Assembly: GCA_015501075.1 (NCBI GenBank)
Contig: JADNYJ010000008.1
Span: forward strand, 1-64,000
DNA: 64,000 nt
Source of the DNA: Gymnopilus junonius
Lineage: Eukaryota > Basidiomycota > Agaricomycetes > Agaricales > Galerinaceae
Direction: 5' to 3'
Positions 44,067 through 57,400 of this stretch are shown here, in pieces. The notes below the pieces were generated by a model that ran no database searches, was not told the origin of the DNA, and saw only the letters and a list, made by a program, of their open reading frames with translations. Within the stretch, counting starts at the first letter, position 1, and every line of letters begins with the position of its first letter. A program made the translations under genes and the position numbers.

Positions 44067-46119
44067 TTAGTTGGCAATTATCTCCATTTGAATCTCATCG
44101 TCCACCAACCGCCCTTCCCTTGGTGCTCGTCCCCACAACTTCTTGTAAGATTTCAGAACGTCGAATTCGATATTGGGAATGATAGGAATCGAATATGGTT
44201 TCTGAATTTCATCTACTTCCAGCTCTTCATTGTCGAGATATGGTTGACCGATGACGAGCAGAAGTTCTCTAAAGTCTTCAACCTCATAAACTTGGTACCA
44301 CATATTGACGAGCTTATCCACGAAATGCTGCGCGTCGCCATCTCCTCCATCGACAATTGCGACTTGAAAGCAATCACCAAGAGACTTTTCGTGGGTGACT
44401 ATCGGGCGAGCTTCCTCTAGAATAGAATCCTGGAAATAGATGGCCTCCTTCTGACTCCATGGTGTTTTCTGCAAGCCGGCCCGGGTGTCAGCTTTACGGA
44501 CCTCTGTGCCACAAAGTGGCTTGGAGCGAATCAGTCGTCCATCAGAACCCTTACGACAAAGGACCATAAGATCTGGATGACGAAGGCATGCGTTGACAAA
44601 GAGTTGCGTCTTCGGATCAGTAAGCGACAGTCCCACACACATAGCATTGTTCAACTTGGTTTCAGTCCAGTGGGGACGATTCTTCTTGATGAAGCAATTG
44701 CATTTTTCGACCTTGTTTCGTGTTCCAACATCTTCCATGACATTGGGTATGAATCCGCAAATACTGAGTTGACGAGATCCTTCATACTTGAATTCGTACT
44801 TCGTTTGTGATTGGGCAATCCCGCCTCCGCTGAGAAGAGCATATCTTGTTAGAGCTACGATGTCATCGACCTATGGTGTCGTAAGTTCAAAGAGAGAAGT
44901 CAAAAAGGGTGTTTTTCATACCGTTTGACAGACCCTGCGTACACAAGAATAACAAGGAAACACAGCCGTCATATGACCCCATCCATGGAATGGAAGACCA
45001 GATCCACTGAGTTCCTTATGAACACGAATACCAAAGACGATAACATACTCGCCCAAAGGGCGAATTGGATGTAGGACGTCATCAATAGCAGCACGCACAT
45101 CATCGACATAAAGGTCTTTGATGGCCTTCCAAAGTCTGTCCACAGTCGGCAGATCCAATTCGGCGTCTGACAGCATGGATGTAATATAGCGATAGTTCTG
45201 AGCCACTACCATGAGGTACCGATCCGTGTAGACAGCGCGAGCCACACAAGACCAGATGACAGCGACCCTTTCATTGTAGTATCGGGAGCGGACAGGGGCA
45301 CAATAACGCGCAAGACGCGTCCATATCTTCTCCCATAGTTCCTCTCGTTTCTCCCGCAAGGCAACATCCACTGGGTCCTCGATGTCTTCAATATCAATGG
45401 TTTGAGGTATGACGAATTTCTTCGGCTTCTCCAAAGGTTCGTCGTCATAGACGCCGCACTCCTCCACGGTGGGCTCTGAGGCAGAGTGCTGTTGCTCTAA
45501 AACCCACATAGCATTTTGGGAGGCAAGTAGAAGTTCATATGCACGCAGTTCGACTTCTTCCAGGAGACTTTCGACTTCCTCGCGTTGCTTTTGGAGGTAA
45601 TGCCAGAATGTTTTATGTCCGAAGTCCATGTCATTCCTGGTTGTGGGACGCAATCAGACGGAGTCATGTCATGTAGGAGGTAAGGGCATACCCGAAAAAT
45701 CTCTCAGTGAAGTATGCGCGTGCTTGAAGACATCTTTTCAAAGTTCAAACGACCAGGTCAATTCAGCATTCAATGTTATTGAGTGGTACTCACCGGTTCA
45801 ACAGGCGATACTTGCTCCTCAAAGCCTGACTCCATCCTTTTACAGTGTCCCAAGAAGAGCATGTCTTGATAGCCTTTAAGCTATGGCAGATTGTGTGTTG
45901 TGGGAAGGCATCAAGCGCAGCGTGATGAGCCTTGTACCCAGCGTAGACTTTCTTGCGTTCCTGTAGTCATTGTCATTTCGAAGTCAGCGTCAACTTAGAT
46001 TGAAAAGAAAAACAGCTACTTCATCATGCCTAGGACACCATTTTCCCCCTTCTTTCGCCGCCAATGAGCAAGCTTTCCGAAAAGAATCGATCGCCGTGCA
46101 TTTGAGTTGTTGATCCATC
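44067..46119 (-). CDS. Orphan basidiomycete protein with N-terminal Cys/His motif
   Basis: The ATG at 46119 gives MDQQLKCTAIDSFRKACSLA and then GGKWCPRHDE, a C-x8-C-x-WC-x2-H arrangement that may bind zinc. A second exon reads ERKKVYAGYKAHHAALDAFP. Helical, acidic segments follow (LQKQREEVESLLEEVELRAY; DIEDIEDPVDVALREKREEL), then a conserved-looking part (LGEYVIVFGIRVHKELSGSG; WGHMTAVFPCYSC). The C-terminal part contains CFIKKNRPHWTETKLNNAMC and HEKSLGDCFQVAIVDGGDGD and ends EIQMEIIAN at 44067. Four or more introns are inferred. The exon join near 44740-44840 is uncertain. I have the impression of a widespread Agaricomycete orphan family with a 'WCxxH...KxYxxYK' head, but I cannot name a function. 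Confidence 0.65.
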
Positions 46120-46633
46120 GCTTGTTTTCGGAATAAAAGAGTGATAGGGGCGGCAACAGCTTACGGACTGCTTCTACTTATGCCATATTTTCTTCAATTC
46201 AAGGATGGGCCAGTTGGGGTAAACAATAGGGCGACACAGTCAAAGGTCTGATGCGCACGGGCCAGAAGTACCCTCGCGATGGTGTCAAGTGGAGACCAGC
46301 AACAAATAACGCCGCATGATCAATGGAAATATATAGAACAAAAACACGAATGTACAACGGATAGAGCATGGATACAAGTGACAATGGCCATTATTAGGTC
46401 CTAATACATGCCTTCAAGCCTCACCGAGAGACTAAAACGAGGACCAGGGGGGTCATTCCACAGAGTGTGTCGATATGGAAGGTAAATGGGATGGGCATAA
46501 AATCACAAACGTCGACAAAGACAGCGGTCAAAAGGACCTATTGATAAAGCAGAGTACCACATCTTTCCTTGGTCATTCAATTCTTCGTCCCAGTCGAAGT
46601 CATCAGGATCGATAAACCTTTGAGAAGTATCGT
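46120..46633. other. Intergenic region
   Basis: About 500 bp hold the promoter of the orphan gene and possibly a last exon of the F-box-like gene (a segment RFIDPDDFDWDEELND near 46565-46615, in a different frame from the main one). Otherwise no signal. Confidence 0.4.
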
Positions 46634-47605
46634 TCAAGAATTTTCCTGTGTGGACGGTTTCAGAGCACATTCAAACTTTGCAAAAAAGCAAGGGGACTCA
46701 CTTTTTCGAGCCGCTGCAAACAGCTCCGCCGTAACCCAGAATTCCATTGCCTTTTCCTTCTTGCCATCCAACAACTCCTTTTGCAATAATTCAACAGACA
46801 TTTCTATCATCAGGACTAGACGCTCGTCTTTGATGTCCGAGAGCACGGAGAATATATTGGAACGTTCAATTTCTTCATCCTTACGGTCGTGGACAAGCAA
46901 TATCTGTAGCTGTTTGCAATGTAGAAGCAAGTGGGGCACAAGAGCATAATGACAATCAGAGACAGAGAGATGGGTAAGTCTGGGTAAAGCTGCTAGAACC
47001 TCCCAATGATCTTCCCATACATCTTTCTTGTCATCATCGTCATAGTCTAAAGCGGAGTCGATGACATCCAGATGAGTGAGATTGATGAAGGTTGGCGTAA
47101 GCAATTCAGCCATCAGCATGTGCCTCAGAATGGCGGCTAGCCTGACGAGACGCATAGGTCGTATGGCTTTAAGGTGCTTCCGCAATGGTTCTCCAAACAG
47201 ATCGAGATGGACGACATTCGGGCAGGATGACAAAATTTCGTCCAGTTCAAAATTATCATGTTTGGTGGCCAATAATAAATATCGGGTAAATTTGCCAACA
47301 TCTTCGAGCTTCAGCGCTGGATATTCCTTGAAATTAGGAAAATAAGGTCCATGTAGATATTGCACGAAAACTTCAAATAGAAAGGGCCGCGTCCTAACGA
47401 AGAGACCTTTGTCAACCAGAGTCCCGCAGATGGATGGGCGCAATCACCAGTTGTAGACGCGCTTCGCCACCAAAAAAAGCCTACATGCATCTTTTGCTGG
47501 CCATTCGAGAGCAGCTATTTCAAATATAGAACGTTCAAGATCTTGAGGAAGACGGGGGTCATCATCACGAGCAAGCTGTGATTCAACTGAGTCAGTAGAA
47601 CGCAT
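46634..47605 (-). pseudogene. F-box/LRR-like Agaricomycete family member, probably broken
   Basis: The ATG at 47605 gives MRSTDSVESQLARDDDPRLP and then LPQDLERSIFEIAALEWP and LFLVAKRVYNW. This is the 'LPxELExxIFExAAL...LLVAxRVxxW' start of a large mushroom-specific F-box-like family. A TGA follows VYNW in the same frame. The next 269 codons continue with TRYLLLATKHDNFELDEILS, CPNVVHLDLFGEPL, LTHLDVIDSALDY and LPRLTHLSVSDCHYALVPHL, which are leucine-rich repeats usual for the family. The TGA may be a real nonsense change, a pair of indels, or part of a small intron. Its function, if any, is unknown. Confidence 0.55.
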
Positions 47606-48040
47606 TCAATCCCAAGCTTCTACAATGCTTGCGAGGTACAATGATGAAGTTGACAAAACCTATTTTCGGCGTCGACACCGAGCAAAACGGCCTCAAGCTC
47701 TGCCAAATTTAACCCCCGGAGCAATTTCACGGTCCGAAGGCGTCGTTTCGGAGCGTTTTGGCAGGCCCAGGCAGCCTCAAGGTCGTCCCAGTATGGGCGT
47801 GGTCCCAGGGTGAATAGACTTGATGGAAGAGACAAGGAGACAAGACAGAAGACGATATGTGATTGGTAAACTATATGTAGGCGTGATAAAAACTATCATT
47901 GCTGTGTTCAAATAACGAAAGAAGCGAAAAAAAATAAGAGAAAGAAAAACCCCCGTTCCATGCAATAATACTTAATTACATATTAATGCTGCGTAGCTGT
48001 CCTGCTACTGGCATCAAGAAAAGCAAGTCCAGAATAGATA
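47606..48040. other. Intergenic region between F-box-like gene and LDB17
   Basis: About 430 bp hold no convincing gene. A minus-strand open frame at 47620-47835 has no ATG and no family resemblance. Confidence 0.45.
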
Positions 48041-50318
48041 TTATGACAATTGAGGTACCCCAATCTGAGGTTTATGAGACTTGGAAAGAGGGCTCGGCTC
48101 GGACGACCTGATAGAAGTCATTGTGACCCCACTATCAGTGACGCCGATAGGAATAGCTGGAGGTTTCCGGCGTTTGGGAGGAGCAGGAGGAGGGCGTCGC
48201 CGAGGTTGAGTAGTAGATGAGTTATTCGTAGGTGGAAGAGAGGTAGTTGAAAGATGTGGAACTCGTGGAGAGGAAGCAGGAGCCTGGGTATGATTGAAAT
48301 GATGAAGGGGTTGTTCGCTGGAATCCAAAGAGTTGTGTCGTGAAGGGGAGTGGGCATTGGCAGGTTCTGTCGCACTAGTACTGCGCTTTTTTGATGGAGG
48401 TGCCGATAACTTTAAGGCAGAAGCCATGGCCTCAGGAAGGGAAGTCACACTTGCGTTGCTTGGTCTGCGAAGCTGGTCTAACGGCGACCGTGGAGGCTGC
48501 TTGGGAACCTCGAGACGTCCAGATAGATTCTCGACACTTTTACTATGTTTCAATGACTTCATGACCTTATTCGATCCTGCAGTTTCAAAGTGTTGAGATG
48601 CAGCCATCGACATGGGTTCTCCATGGCCAGAGGACTGAAGATAGTCGATGTTGATCTGTCACTTGACGGGCTTCCAACGCGGAACTCAGACTTTTTCCGT
48701 ACTTCTCTAAGCGAAACACACCATTCGCCCGAGAGACATCGTTCAACAAGGCGTTTCGTCGTTGGATTGACTTCACGAATTTTTGAATTGGCTATCATCG
48801 ATTCTAATGCCACGAGAATTTGGGGTCGCTTATATGGCACATCCTTGATTTGTGTCTTCGTCAAAAGCGGATGTAGGACCCGCAAATATGTGTGTCGAAG
48901 CTATTCAGGTATCAGCTAAGTGAATAACTTCCTCCACATGTGTCCTTACAGATTCGTTCTCTTCGTCCAAATCCGCAAGCTCTCTCAAGAATACGTCAAC
49001 GAGGACGCAAAGGTCATTGGTGTAGAAAAATTCGGATGTTCCTTTCGTTGAAAAAAGCACATACAGAATTTTGAGGATGAGCAACTTGACACAGTAATCT
49101 TCAGGGCTATGTCCTAAAATTTACTCGTCAGATTGTCGTTCAAATATCAGGGCATTGACTCACTCGTTCGATTCAACATGAAGATCATGTTTTCACCAAA
49201 GGTTGAACATGAACCCAGACGTCGGATTAATACACGTATTACTCTGTTTTTGGGCTCGCCTTCCTTCTTGCCAATGGCAGCATGCAACTCCTCATCACTG
49301 AGCCCTGCAACCATAAATTGTTCATTCAAAGCGATCTACTTGTTGTCAGAATATAGGGCAAGACAAAAACAGAAAGAGCCTACTATCAACTTGATAACTG
49401 AATAATTAAAAGTATCGTCTTGCATATCCTTCGTCTGTTCCACGAGATCAAACAGATAATCAAGGAAATTGTCATCAAAAATTTCTTGGCCAACACTTGT
49501 CAATATGTGAAACACGAAAGATAGATAAGGATTAACTCACTTAGGTCTTGAACCGACAACGTCTGTACTTTGCAAACTTCGTATAGAATCTTCACGCTGA
49601 GACTCCTTAATTTTGCTTCAATGGGTATAGGCACAGAATTCGGATAACTCCTTCCTATGGCTGTTCCAGCGTAGGTGTCTTCGATGTCAGGGTCGATCTC
49701 CACTAGAATATGGTCCATCAGGAGAGGTAGTAAAGGCTGCAAGCGTTTGTGTGAGCGAAAGAAATCAACTCGTTGTCGTCCATGATAGAATAGAACTTCG
49801 TAAGAAACGTAGGCTAAATGAGGGTCCGTGATCTACGCTGAGACTGTCAGGAATGAGAAGAAACATATTCGTGACAGAACGTACCGTGCGCGCATCGTCA
49901 ATGATGAGTTCTAGCATCCTTTCTGAATGGAATTCAAACAATTCAGACTCAATGAGATAGTTACAAGCATGTTCCAGTTGCAGGGGGCTCTGTAGGAATT
50001 GCTCTGCAAAGAAGATCAACAAGAGCCTCTAAAACCCGTTCAAAATGATAGCACATACCATGGTAAGTTGCACACAACGCCATGAACCGTCGTAAAGTAG
50101 CATCAAGTAAAGAGAGTGTAGGGGGCTCGTCCTCCGGAAGCCTTAGAACGTCTTCAAGCTCTGCGTCACGCTGTCAGTTCCGTCGACTCTAATCTTGATC
50201 CACAATACTCACCAGCCCAAAACTGTTGTGCAGACTCTATTAGGTAGACAATCCCCAGATCATCCTGCATGGAGAGCACAGGAGGCTCATTTGAATGGAT
50301 ATGAGCTATGCTCGCCAT
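48041..50318 (-). CDS. LDB17: LDB17/Dip1/SPIN90 family actin-patch regulator
   Basis: This family (fission yeast Dip1, yeast Ldb17, animal SPIN90) activates Arp2/3 to seed the first actin filaments at endocytic patches. The ATG at 50318 gives MASIAHIHSNEPPVLSMQDD. The leucine-rich armadillo-like domain is seen in RTVRSVTDPHLAYVSYEVLF, YEVCKVQTLSVQDLS, NDLCVLVDVFLRELADLDEE, ESLRHTYLRVLHPLLTKTQI and DVPYKRPQILVALESM. A disordered Ser-rich tail ends with RRRPPPAPPKRRKPPAIP, a polyproline motif suited to SH3 partners, as in Ldb17. About seven short introns are inferred. The stop is at 48041. The final call rests on memory of the conserved LRHTYLRVLHPLL block. Confidence 0.85.
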
Positions 50319-50645
50319 CGTTCCATGAGCGGGTAAGGAGTTGAGGCGGGACTGTCCAGTACAGGGGTCCTAGCAGAGACAGATTAAAGATGTGGCTTGG
50401 CAGATTTCCGCGGTCCCAGGCAACGCCTAATATGGCAGAAAGTTCCCACAGGTGCAACTCCTAAGCCCTGGCAAAGAGTGGGGAACGTCTAATGAGCTAT
50501 GAATCTTGCTCAGGCCGGGCAAACGCAATAATTTACACATCGAAAATAAATGACACCGGAAAAGAGCGAAAGCACCGAGTCGAAGAGATAGAGATTACAT
50601 TGAGCAAATGGTATCATAGTACTCTAAAATCTACCTTGCACCAGA
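50319..50645. other. Short intergenic region
   Basis: About 330 bp hold the LDB17 promoter and the 3' flank of the purine nucleoside phosphorylase gene. Nothing else was seen. Confidence 0.5.
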
Positions 50646-51838
50646 TCAAAGAGAGTCAACGATATTCTCCACTATCTTCATCAGGACTCCTGCCTTTTCT
50701 TTTCCAATTGTTAGCACTTCCTCATGTGAAACCACCTGGGCAACGGGTAATTCAACCTTCTTCCCTGCGAGCTAGAAGGCCACAAAATTGATCAATGACC
50801 TAAAAGAAGAGGGAGCAATAGTTACCTCAGCCTTGACCTCGTCTTTAATACTCCTATACGTGTCTGGAATGACCACGAAGTTGGTGACCAGGCTCAGAAC
50901 CATCACGTTGAGTCCTTCTTCCTTGGCAGCGAGAACTTCCGGAATGGTACTCATTCCAACGACATCCGCTCCTGCCTGTCGCAGGAACCTACCTTCTGCC
51001 GGTGTCTCATAACTTGGACCGCTCACCCAAGCGTAAACACCTTCAGCGAGTGCAGAGTCCTTTAATTGGAGACGGTGCGCCGCTAGGAAAGCAAGCCGGC
51101 GGAGACTAGGAGAATAGGCGTCCGAGAGTGGCAAGAAACGAGGCAGGTCAAAAGACGTCTGCGGACCAAGCAGTGGGTTCATTCCGGTAAGATTAGGAAG
51201 AGCCAGGTGATCTTGAACGACGACAACTGAAGAGCTATGAAAAAGAAGAACAAAGCATGACACGTAAGGTTACAAAATTTACTTGTTCCGACAGGGATGG
51301 CGGGGTTCAAAGACCCTGCCGCATTCGTAACTTGAATCGGATGGTTTGAGCGTCATAGCTTAGTACAAGTGTGCTCAGAAGTACACACTTATGATGTCTT
51401 TCACGCCCAACTTTGCCATGACGCGGATGGGGTAGACCACAGAAGATAGGGAATGACCTTCATATGGATGGAACTGCAGGGACAGAATTGATAAAACGTC
51501 AAACTGAAAGTGTTCTTCCTCTTACTCTTCCAAGCATGGCCACGACAGGCACACCTTCCCCGTTCCCTAAAAGTCCAAATGCAAAAGCACTTTTGTGCCC
51601 AGGTACTGATCGACAAGTCAGAAAACAATAGCTTCGCACACATTGAGAAAAGAAGTTCTCGCTCACCTGTACTTGACGCAAATCCAGGGATTTCCTTGTA
51701 CGGAACAATAACGATGTCTTTAAACTCGTCTGCAAGTCCACTCAAGCCAGATCCACAGACGATGCCGACGCGTGGGTGCTGAAGTTTATCTGGCAAAAAA
51801 GCCTTGATTGCATTTATTGATGCTTCGAAGTTGACCAT
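50646..51838 (-). CDS. PNP1: Purine nucleoside phosphorylase (trimeric PNP)
   Basis: PNP splits inosine and guanosine with phosphate in purine salvage. The ATG at 51838 gives MVNFEASINAIKAFLPDKL and then VGIVCGSGLSGLADEF (the phosphate-binding GSGLG-type loop). Later exons give VPVVAMLGR and FHPYEGHSLSSVVYPIRVMA, then VTNAAGSLNPAIPVGT, ALPNLTGMNPLLGP, VYAWVSGPSYETPAEGRFLR and GADVVGMSTIPEVLAAKEEG. All are hallmarks of the trimeric mammalian/fungal type. The last exon reads SHEEVLTIGKEKAGVLMKIV and ends with TGA at 50646. An in-frame upstream ATG at 51886 would add 16 residues. Five introns or so are inferred. Confidence 0.93.
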
Positions 51839-54401
51839 GGCAGCTAAATTCAATCCTTCCACGAGCCCTGAGGGAGGTATATCCAAGAGAACGTAGATGT
51901 CGAGATTTTCAGAGTCACTAGATAACGATCGTGGCGGTCAAGTCCAGGCTTCTTCACAAACGACAAGGTCAACATCATTGAACAAGCTTGTAGCGGTTAT
52001 TAACGAAGTAAATCTGACTCATCTGAATCTGATAAGAAATGGGCGGCTCATGTGATTGATTTCTGGCTCCGCCAATTCAAATCGAACTTCAAGCCAAAAC
52101 GCCGACTTGTTGATTGTTCTCTTTTCTGTTCCGCTCAAATCATCGAAGGACGTAGCTGGAGAAACTAAGGTAATTTTCTTTTGAAATTGTAGCCCTCAAA
52201 TTCTGCAAGATCTGCTATAATGGGGCACTCTTCCAACTTCAAGATGGCCGATAATCTTCCTCTGTCTTCTAACTTTTCCCCTGGCTTCCTAATTATACCA
52301 GGGGTATGGGGGTTCTTTTTGAAGGTTTGTATATTCGATGTCGGATCGCGTCACCGAGTATTGCAATCCACATCTCCCAAATCATAATTGCCTTTTCGCG
52401 GCCTCAGTCAGGTTGATCAGGACTCTAGAGCTCCAAGGATCGCCCCCACGGCTGTCTTCTGCATCCTTGATTGGTCTAATGCAAACGTGCTTCCTCGGTG
52501 TCCCGCCTAGTCGCATGTCTGGCCTTGCTCTTTTGTACAAACCAAACACGGCAAAGTCCTCTCACACTCAAACGTCGCTTGCTAGAACACCGGGGATAGT
52601 GTCATTATATCGAGTGTTTAACTTGCACGACCCGTCTCAATTCCTTCGAGGATTTTTGAGCCGACCTATTGGGCAAAAATCGCTATGATTATTCCCATTT
52701 AACAAGCCTATTATCTGCCCTCCTTTTTTGTTTTGAGCGCACTCATAGTAGGAATGGTACTGCTGCCACAGGACCGTCTGTCGAGCTAGGTCGCTTTTCA
52801 CGGCGATGTCTAAATTACCCGTGCCCGTCGCATCCTGGATACGCATGTCAGCGCGACGCCTTTTGGCACGTCTGACCATTTGGTACGGGGCCTCTTTCAA
52901 GTTCCTGTTTCCGGCAAACGTCTGCAATGGAAAATTCCAGTGTTTAGCATCACCCCGTTAAATTACTCCCATTGGCTCTCAACCGACACTCCAGGCATTC
53001 GGAGCCGCGGGGATCTTTTAGGTCCCAATTTCATCCTCTGAGGCCTGAGGGTCGCATGAGTAAGGCATTGTTCTCGATTGGAAGGCAGGGTCCATATAGC
53101 GCATTTGAAAGATTTCCTAAAGACCTGAAGTACGGTTTTCCGACGTCGCAGTTTACGCTTATCTTTGGCCATGCTCCTCGCGCTGGTCTTCTTTTCACAA
53201 CTTTGAACATGACATGGAAAACATGGAACCCACATGACAGATTTCACCACATCCAGTTGCAAGGGTTAGCTTGCCTCGTGATGGCGCCCTTCCAGAACCC
53301 CCAAGGGGTCGTCCGGGCCATTAAAGTCATGGTTCCAGAAGGGGAGCTGTCGAAGGGCATGCCATACTACTTGCAACTCAGAAGCACCACTCTGTTGTGA
53401 TTCACAATACAATTGATCTCGGCCTCAGTGGGTATTAGAAAGAGCATTTAGGGTGAAGATCAAGATAAATTTTGTGTTCAAGAGATCGGCGTGCTGGGAA
53501 AACTACATGGGATTGTGAGATCGAAGTTTGCTCCTAGACCCTGATAGTACGCGTTCGTCCTAGTCTCATATAAAAATTTCTTCGAACTTCGTGCCTGTGT
53601 CTTCACATGCTGGGTATGGCAGTAGACCTTCTGTCGCGTCCATCAACCCAACTCTTTTCCACGAAACCCTAAATGATGTACTGCAGCTAGTGCAAAGTCT
53701 CGAGACACTCATATTACTTAGTATCCATCCACATACAACGTGAGGATGGCGTCTTCTGCACTTTTTCTTGCTGTGACTGCCGCGGAAAGAGATCCGTTCA
53801 AAATTCGAAGAGGTTCGAAGCTTAAATGACAGGACCCTTTCATTACTGCCCACATGGGTCCACCGATCACTTGTCCTGAACCTGAGTGAGAATATAGAAG
53901 AGCCATTACAAAAACATCATCAAAAAATACCATACAACCCAGATGATGCATTGATGATGGTTCTTATTAAGACGCGTATATAGTTAAGTGTGTAAACAAC
54001 AATGAAGGTGAGATATAGAATTATTATTACTACCTTTGTCGGGAATTCCTGTGGGAAAGCGTACGTGAAAAGAGAAGGACGATACATTGAAATGGAAAAT
54101 TCAATAGCAATGATAGTGTAATGCCGAAACATGTGTAGGCAAGAAAAAGAATGAAAGAGAGACGTCGCGGGAGACAAGAAGATTTCGAAAAAATAGATGA
54201 TGGCATTTAGTTAAGATACGAAGTGACCGAAAGCTAACGATACAGTAGTTTTTGAGAGCAAGGAAGACAACAGACAACAAGGATTCCTCGAAGTTCGTAG
54301 CAGAGAAAAGCGAAGGTCCAATATAAGATAATTACACTTTGATTTGACTTTTTGCGATACTATCTGTTATTATTGTAAGGAGAGTTATCTATCAGGCCAG
54401 G
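51839..54401. other. 2.6-kb region without a recognised gene
   Basis: The promoter of the PNP gene is at its left end. Open frames at 52338-52688 (+), 52637-52927 (-), 52972-53400 (+) and 53718-53951 (-) are 75-145 codons long and overlap on both strands; none shows a family pattern. The plus-strand one at 52972-53400 (with HDRFHHIQLQGLACLVMAPF) is the most protein-like but remains unassigned. Confidence 0.4.
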
Positions 54402-57400
54402 TCAGTAAGAAGAAAAAGGAAAGGTAGCATGATTGAGATACAACGTACTATAAGGGTTATATGGTGGCTGCATGAATAGATGAGGGTTCTGGGCCGACTG
54501 TTGATGAGATTGTTGGACGCTTTGAGGGATGTCATATGCAGAGCCTAGCTGCGGGTAGCTCGAATAATCAAAATACTGAGGCGGGAACCGACGCGAACTC
54601 GAATGGGAATACTGGTCTGGATGAGGATGCGTACGGGCGTGAGAGGGATGACCACCGTCATCCACAAGCCCTGTGCTAAACAACTGGGGGAGAACCGCAG
54701 TTGACAGGGGTGCATTGAAGTTGTGTGGGTTCATGTCACCGGCGTTCCATGAGTAGCTAGGGTTCGAAACCATATTCGGAGCAGGAAGGGATGGTGATGG
54801 ACCGGAATGGCTCAGGTGAGAGTTCGGAGGGGGCAAGTATACAGCATTGCCAGAAAAGATGCTGTTCCCATGTTCATGGGAATACGAAGTTGGCCTGTGT
54901 GTGGAACTAGAATGGCCCTGTCGAATGGATGGAAGGTAGTCGAACGAATGGCCTGCTGAGTGGTGGGCACTGCTGGTGAAGGAGTTGTCGTTAAGCGGTA
55001 GCTCGGCTGAGCGTTTGTGTCTTTCAGAAGGAACGGTGGTCAACGATATGATATTAGAGTCGTCCGAAACTCCTCTGGCGCCGCCAAAAAGATCGAGCTG
55101 TCTTGAAGCACTGGGCCATACGATCTTCATGGCGCGCAGAATATCCATACACTTGGTTAAGCCGAGGCTAGACTGAGGATCGTTTGGATGTACCGTGACT
55201 GAACAGACGATGGGTCAGAGCTTAACACAAGAAAGAATAGAAAAACTAACGATTGGTATCATGCATAATACCAGCGGTGAAAACATAGTAGGTCAAAAAG
55301 ACAGGGCAACGGGTGATCAAATATTTCTCCTGATACAACGAAACTAGAAAGAATAGTTAGTTCATTTCAAGACTCAAAGAATCTAATGCCTTACCAATGG
55401 AGGTGATGTGATTCGCTGCACCATTACAAAGTTCGTAACTCTTTGCGGCAATCGCTCTTGTTTCGGCATCCTCAGAGACCTCACTTCTAAACGGAGTCAT
55501 GAATACATTTGGTTTGCCTTCCAAGCATGAGAACTTACTGTCTTTGCTTTGCTTGGACAATATGCCGAATACTGATGCCACGAACGTGATGTCGCACGTA
55601 AGTCAAGAAAAAGGCATGCAACAATAACACTCACAAAGGTCGATGCAGCAGCAGAACAGTTGTCCAATATTGCATATGCAGTGTCAATACATTGGGAAGC
55701 GGGGCCGACTTTGAGGAGCTCGGCTCATATCGCAGATGTTCAGGTAGTTCATAATACCACTTGTCAAGAAGCCCCTCGAGCACTGTTGATTCAGCATGTC
55801 GACTTGACACCGGGCGCACGGCGTAGATAGATTGAACGATCATGCCCAGGATGCCGGCTTTACGAATGGGTGCAAATTAATAAAGTGGATAGACAACAAG
55901 AAAGTTTAAACGTACCCAGAGTTGCTGAAGCACTGAAACAGGAGATATTTCGGCCAGGGACACTAGAGGACTTCTGACCGCCAGGCGTGTCCATACTCCA
56001 TTCGTCGAACTCCTCGGGATCGTCAGCATTAGGCAACGTGGTATCGAAATCCCAATCAAAGATCATTAGAGGCCGGCCTGATTTAAGACGAATTTCTCGT
56101 CAGTCGCGCGCAAGACAGGAAACCGAAAAATAAATCACTGACCAATGTAGGTGGACACATACTTGTCCATAATGACGCACCCATACCAAATCCTCTTCCT
56201 TTCATTCAGCTCCGATTCACCAAACAACCTTCCGCCTAGTCCTACCCTTTCCCATCCATCAGCACTACGATGCATCCCCAAATCTTGTGCCATTCGAATA
56301 GCCATGCCAATGTAGGTCCAAGCCTGCGCCATGGCGCCAATACCAATCTCCCTATATCCCATCAAAAGCAAGGCCTGGCAGGTCGAAGGGCGCGAAGAAG
56401 CGTAAGTGCTGTCAAGTACTATCTTGGCCTGGTCAAGATATTCATCACCAGCAGACCACATCACAGCCGGGTCCGAGGGAATGGGGGAAGAATTGTCGTC
56501 ATAGCGAGATGCAAGCGCAAACATGGACAAGAGAAGGAGAGCAGGTATTCCCCTCCGACCTCTGCTGAACGGGGATGTACCACTGGGAGATTCGAGATCG
56601 GGGGATTGGGGTGACTCAGGATAGTTGCTAATTGAGAAAAGATTAGACTACTATATAATTGAGGAGGAAAAACATACGAAGCCCTGTATATCTTCCAGAA
56701 TGTCCGTTTATGAATTATGGGGAAGAAAGGTTGTACATAGGTGAAATAAAGATCTAACAGGTGTTCTTGGACCTCAAGGGATGGAAGAGAGGCTGAAACC
56801 TCATCTGCGCGGGAAACGGCTGATCCAGACGGCAATGGTGGCCAAACGCGAGCTTTAGGGAACCTCCTGTAATTGAAGAGAAATTAAGTCAAAAAAAGAA
56901 ATGAATTGTAATTCCTGAACCCATCCCATGTAGAAAAAAATTGAATACTGACCAGATCCCACCCTCGTTCCGCCGGTCCACTCGCTCCTTGTTTCCCAAA
57001 AACTGTAAGCCACTCGCCTTCCCATGATACCTAACCTGTTCATCTTCATTCAGGCTCAGCTGACCGATAGCACCTGTGACCTCTTCCTCGCTATCCGAAG
57101 TCATGCTATTTTCATCGACGCTCGGGCTTTTGTCACGCCCATGGAAATCGGTCCGCGAACTGCGATTAAGTTTGCGGTACCGCGCGATTGCAGCCGCGGC
57201 GGAAGGCCCTTGCTGGAGAGAATAGTCCTCCTCTCCAATGCGACGTCTAAGACGTCGCCCACCTGGCGACAGATTATCGTCACTAGAATGTGAGCTTGGA
57301 GTATACGCCTGGCGGCTCTCAGCACGGTGACCCGTCGAAGAGGTGGATGGTTGTTGAGCCGCGAAGGTGTTCAGCATTGAAGACACTCGGTCTTGCCATT

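Noticed and set aside
52972..53400. A 142-codon plus-strand frame with a Trp/His-rich middle
   Set aside because: It has no convincing start or splice partners, and a competing frame lies on the other strand. It is left as unassigned.
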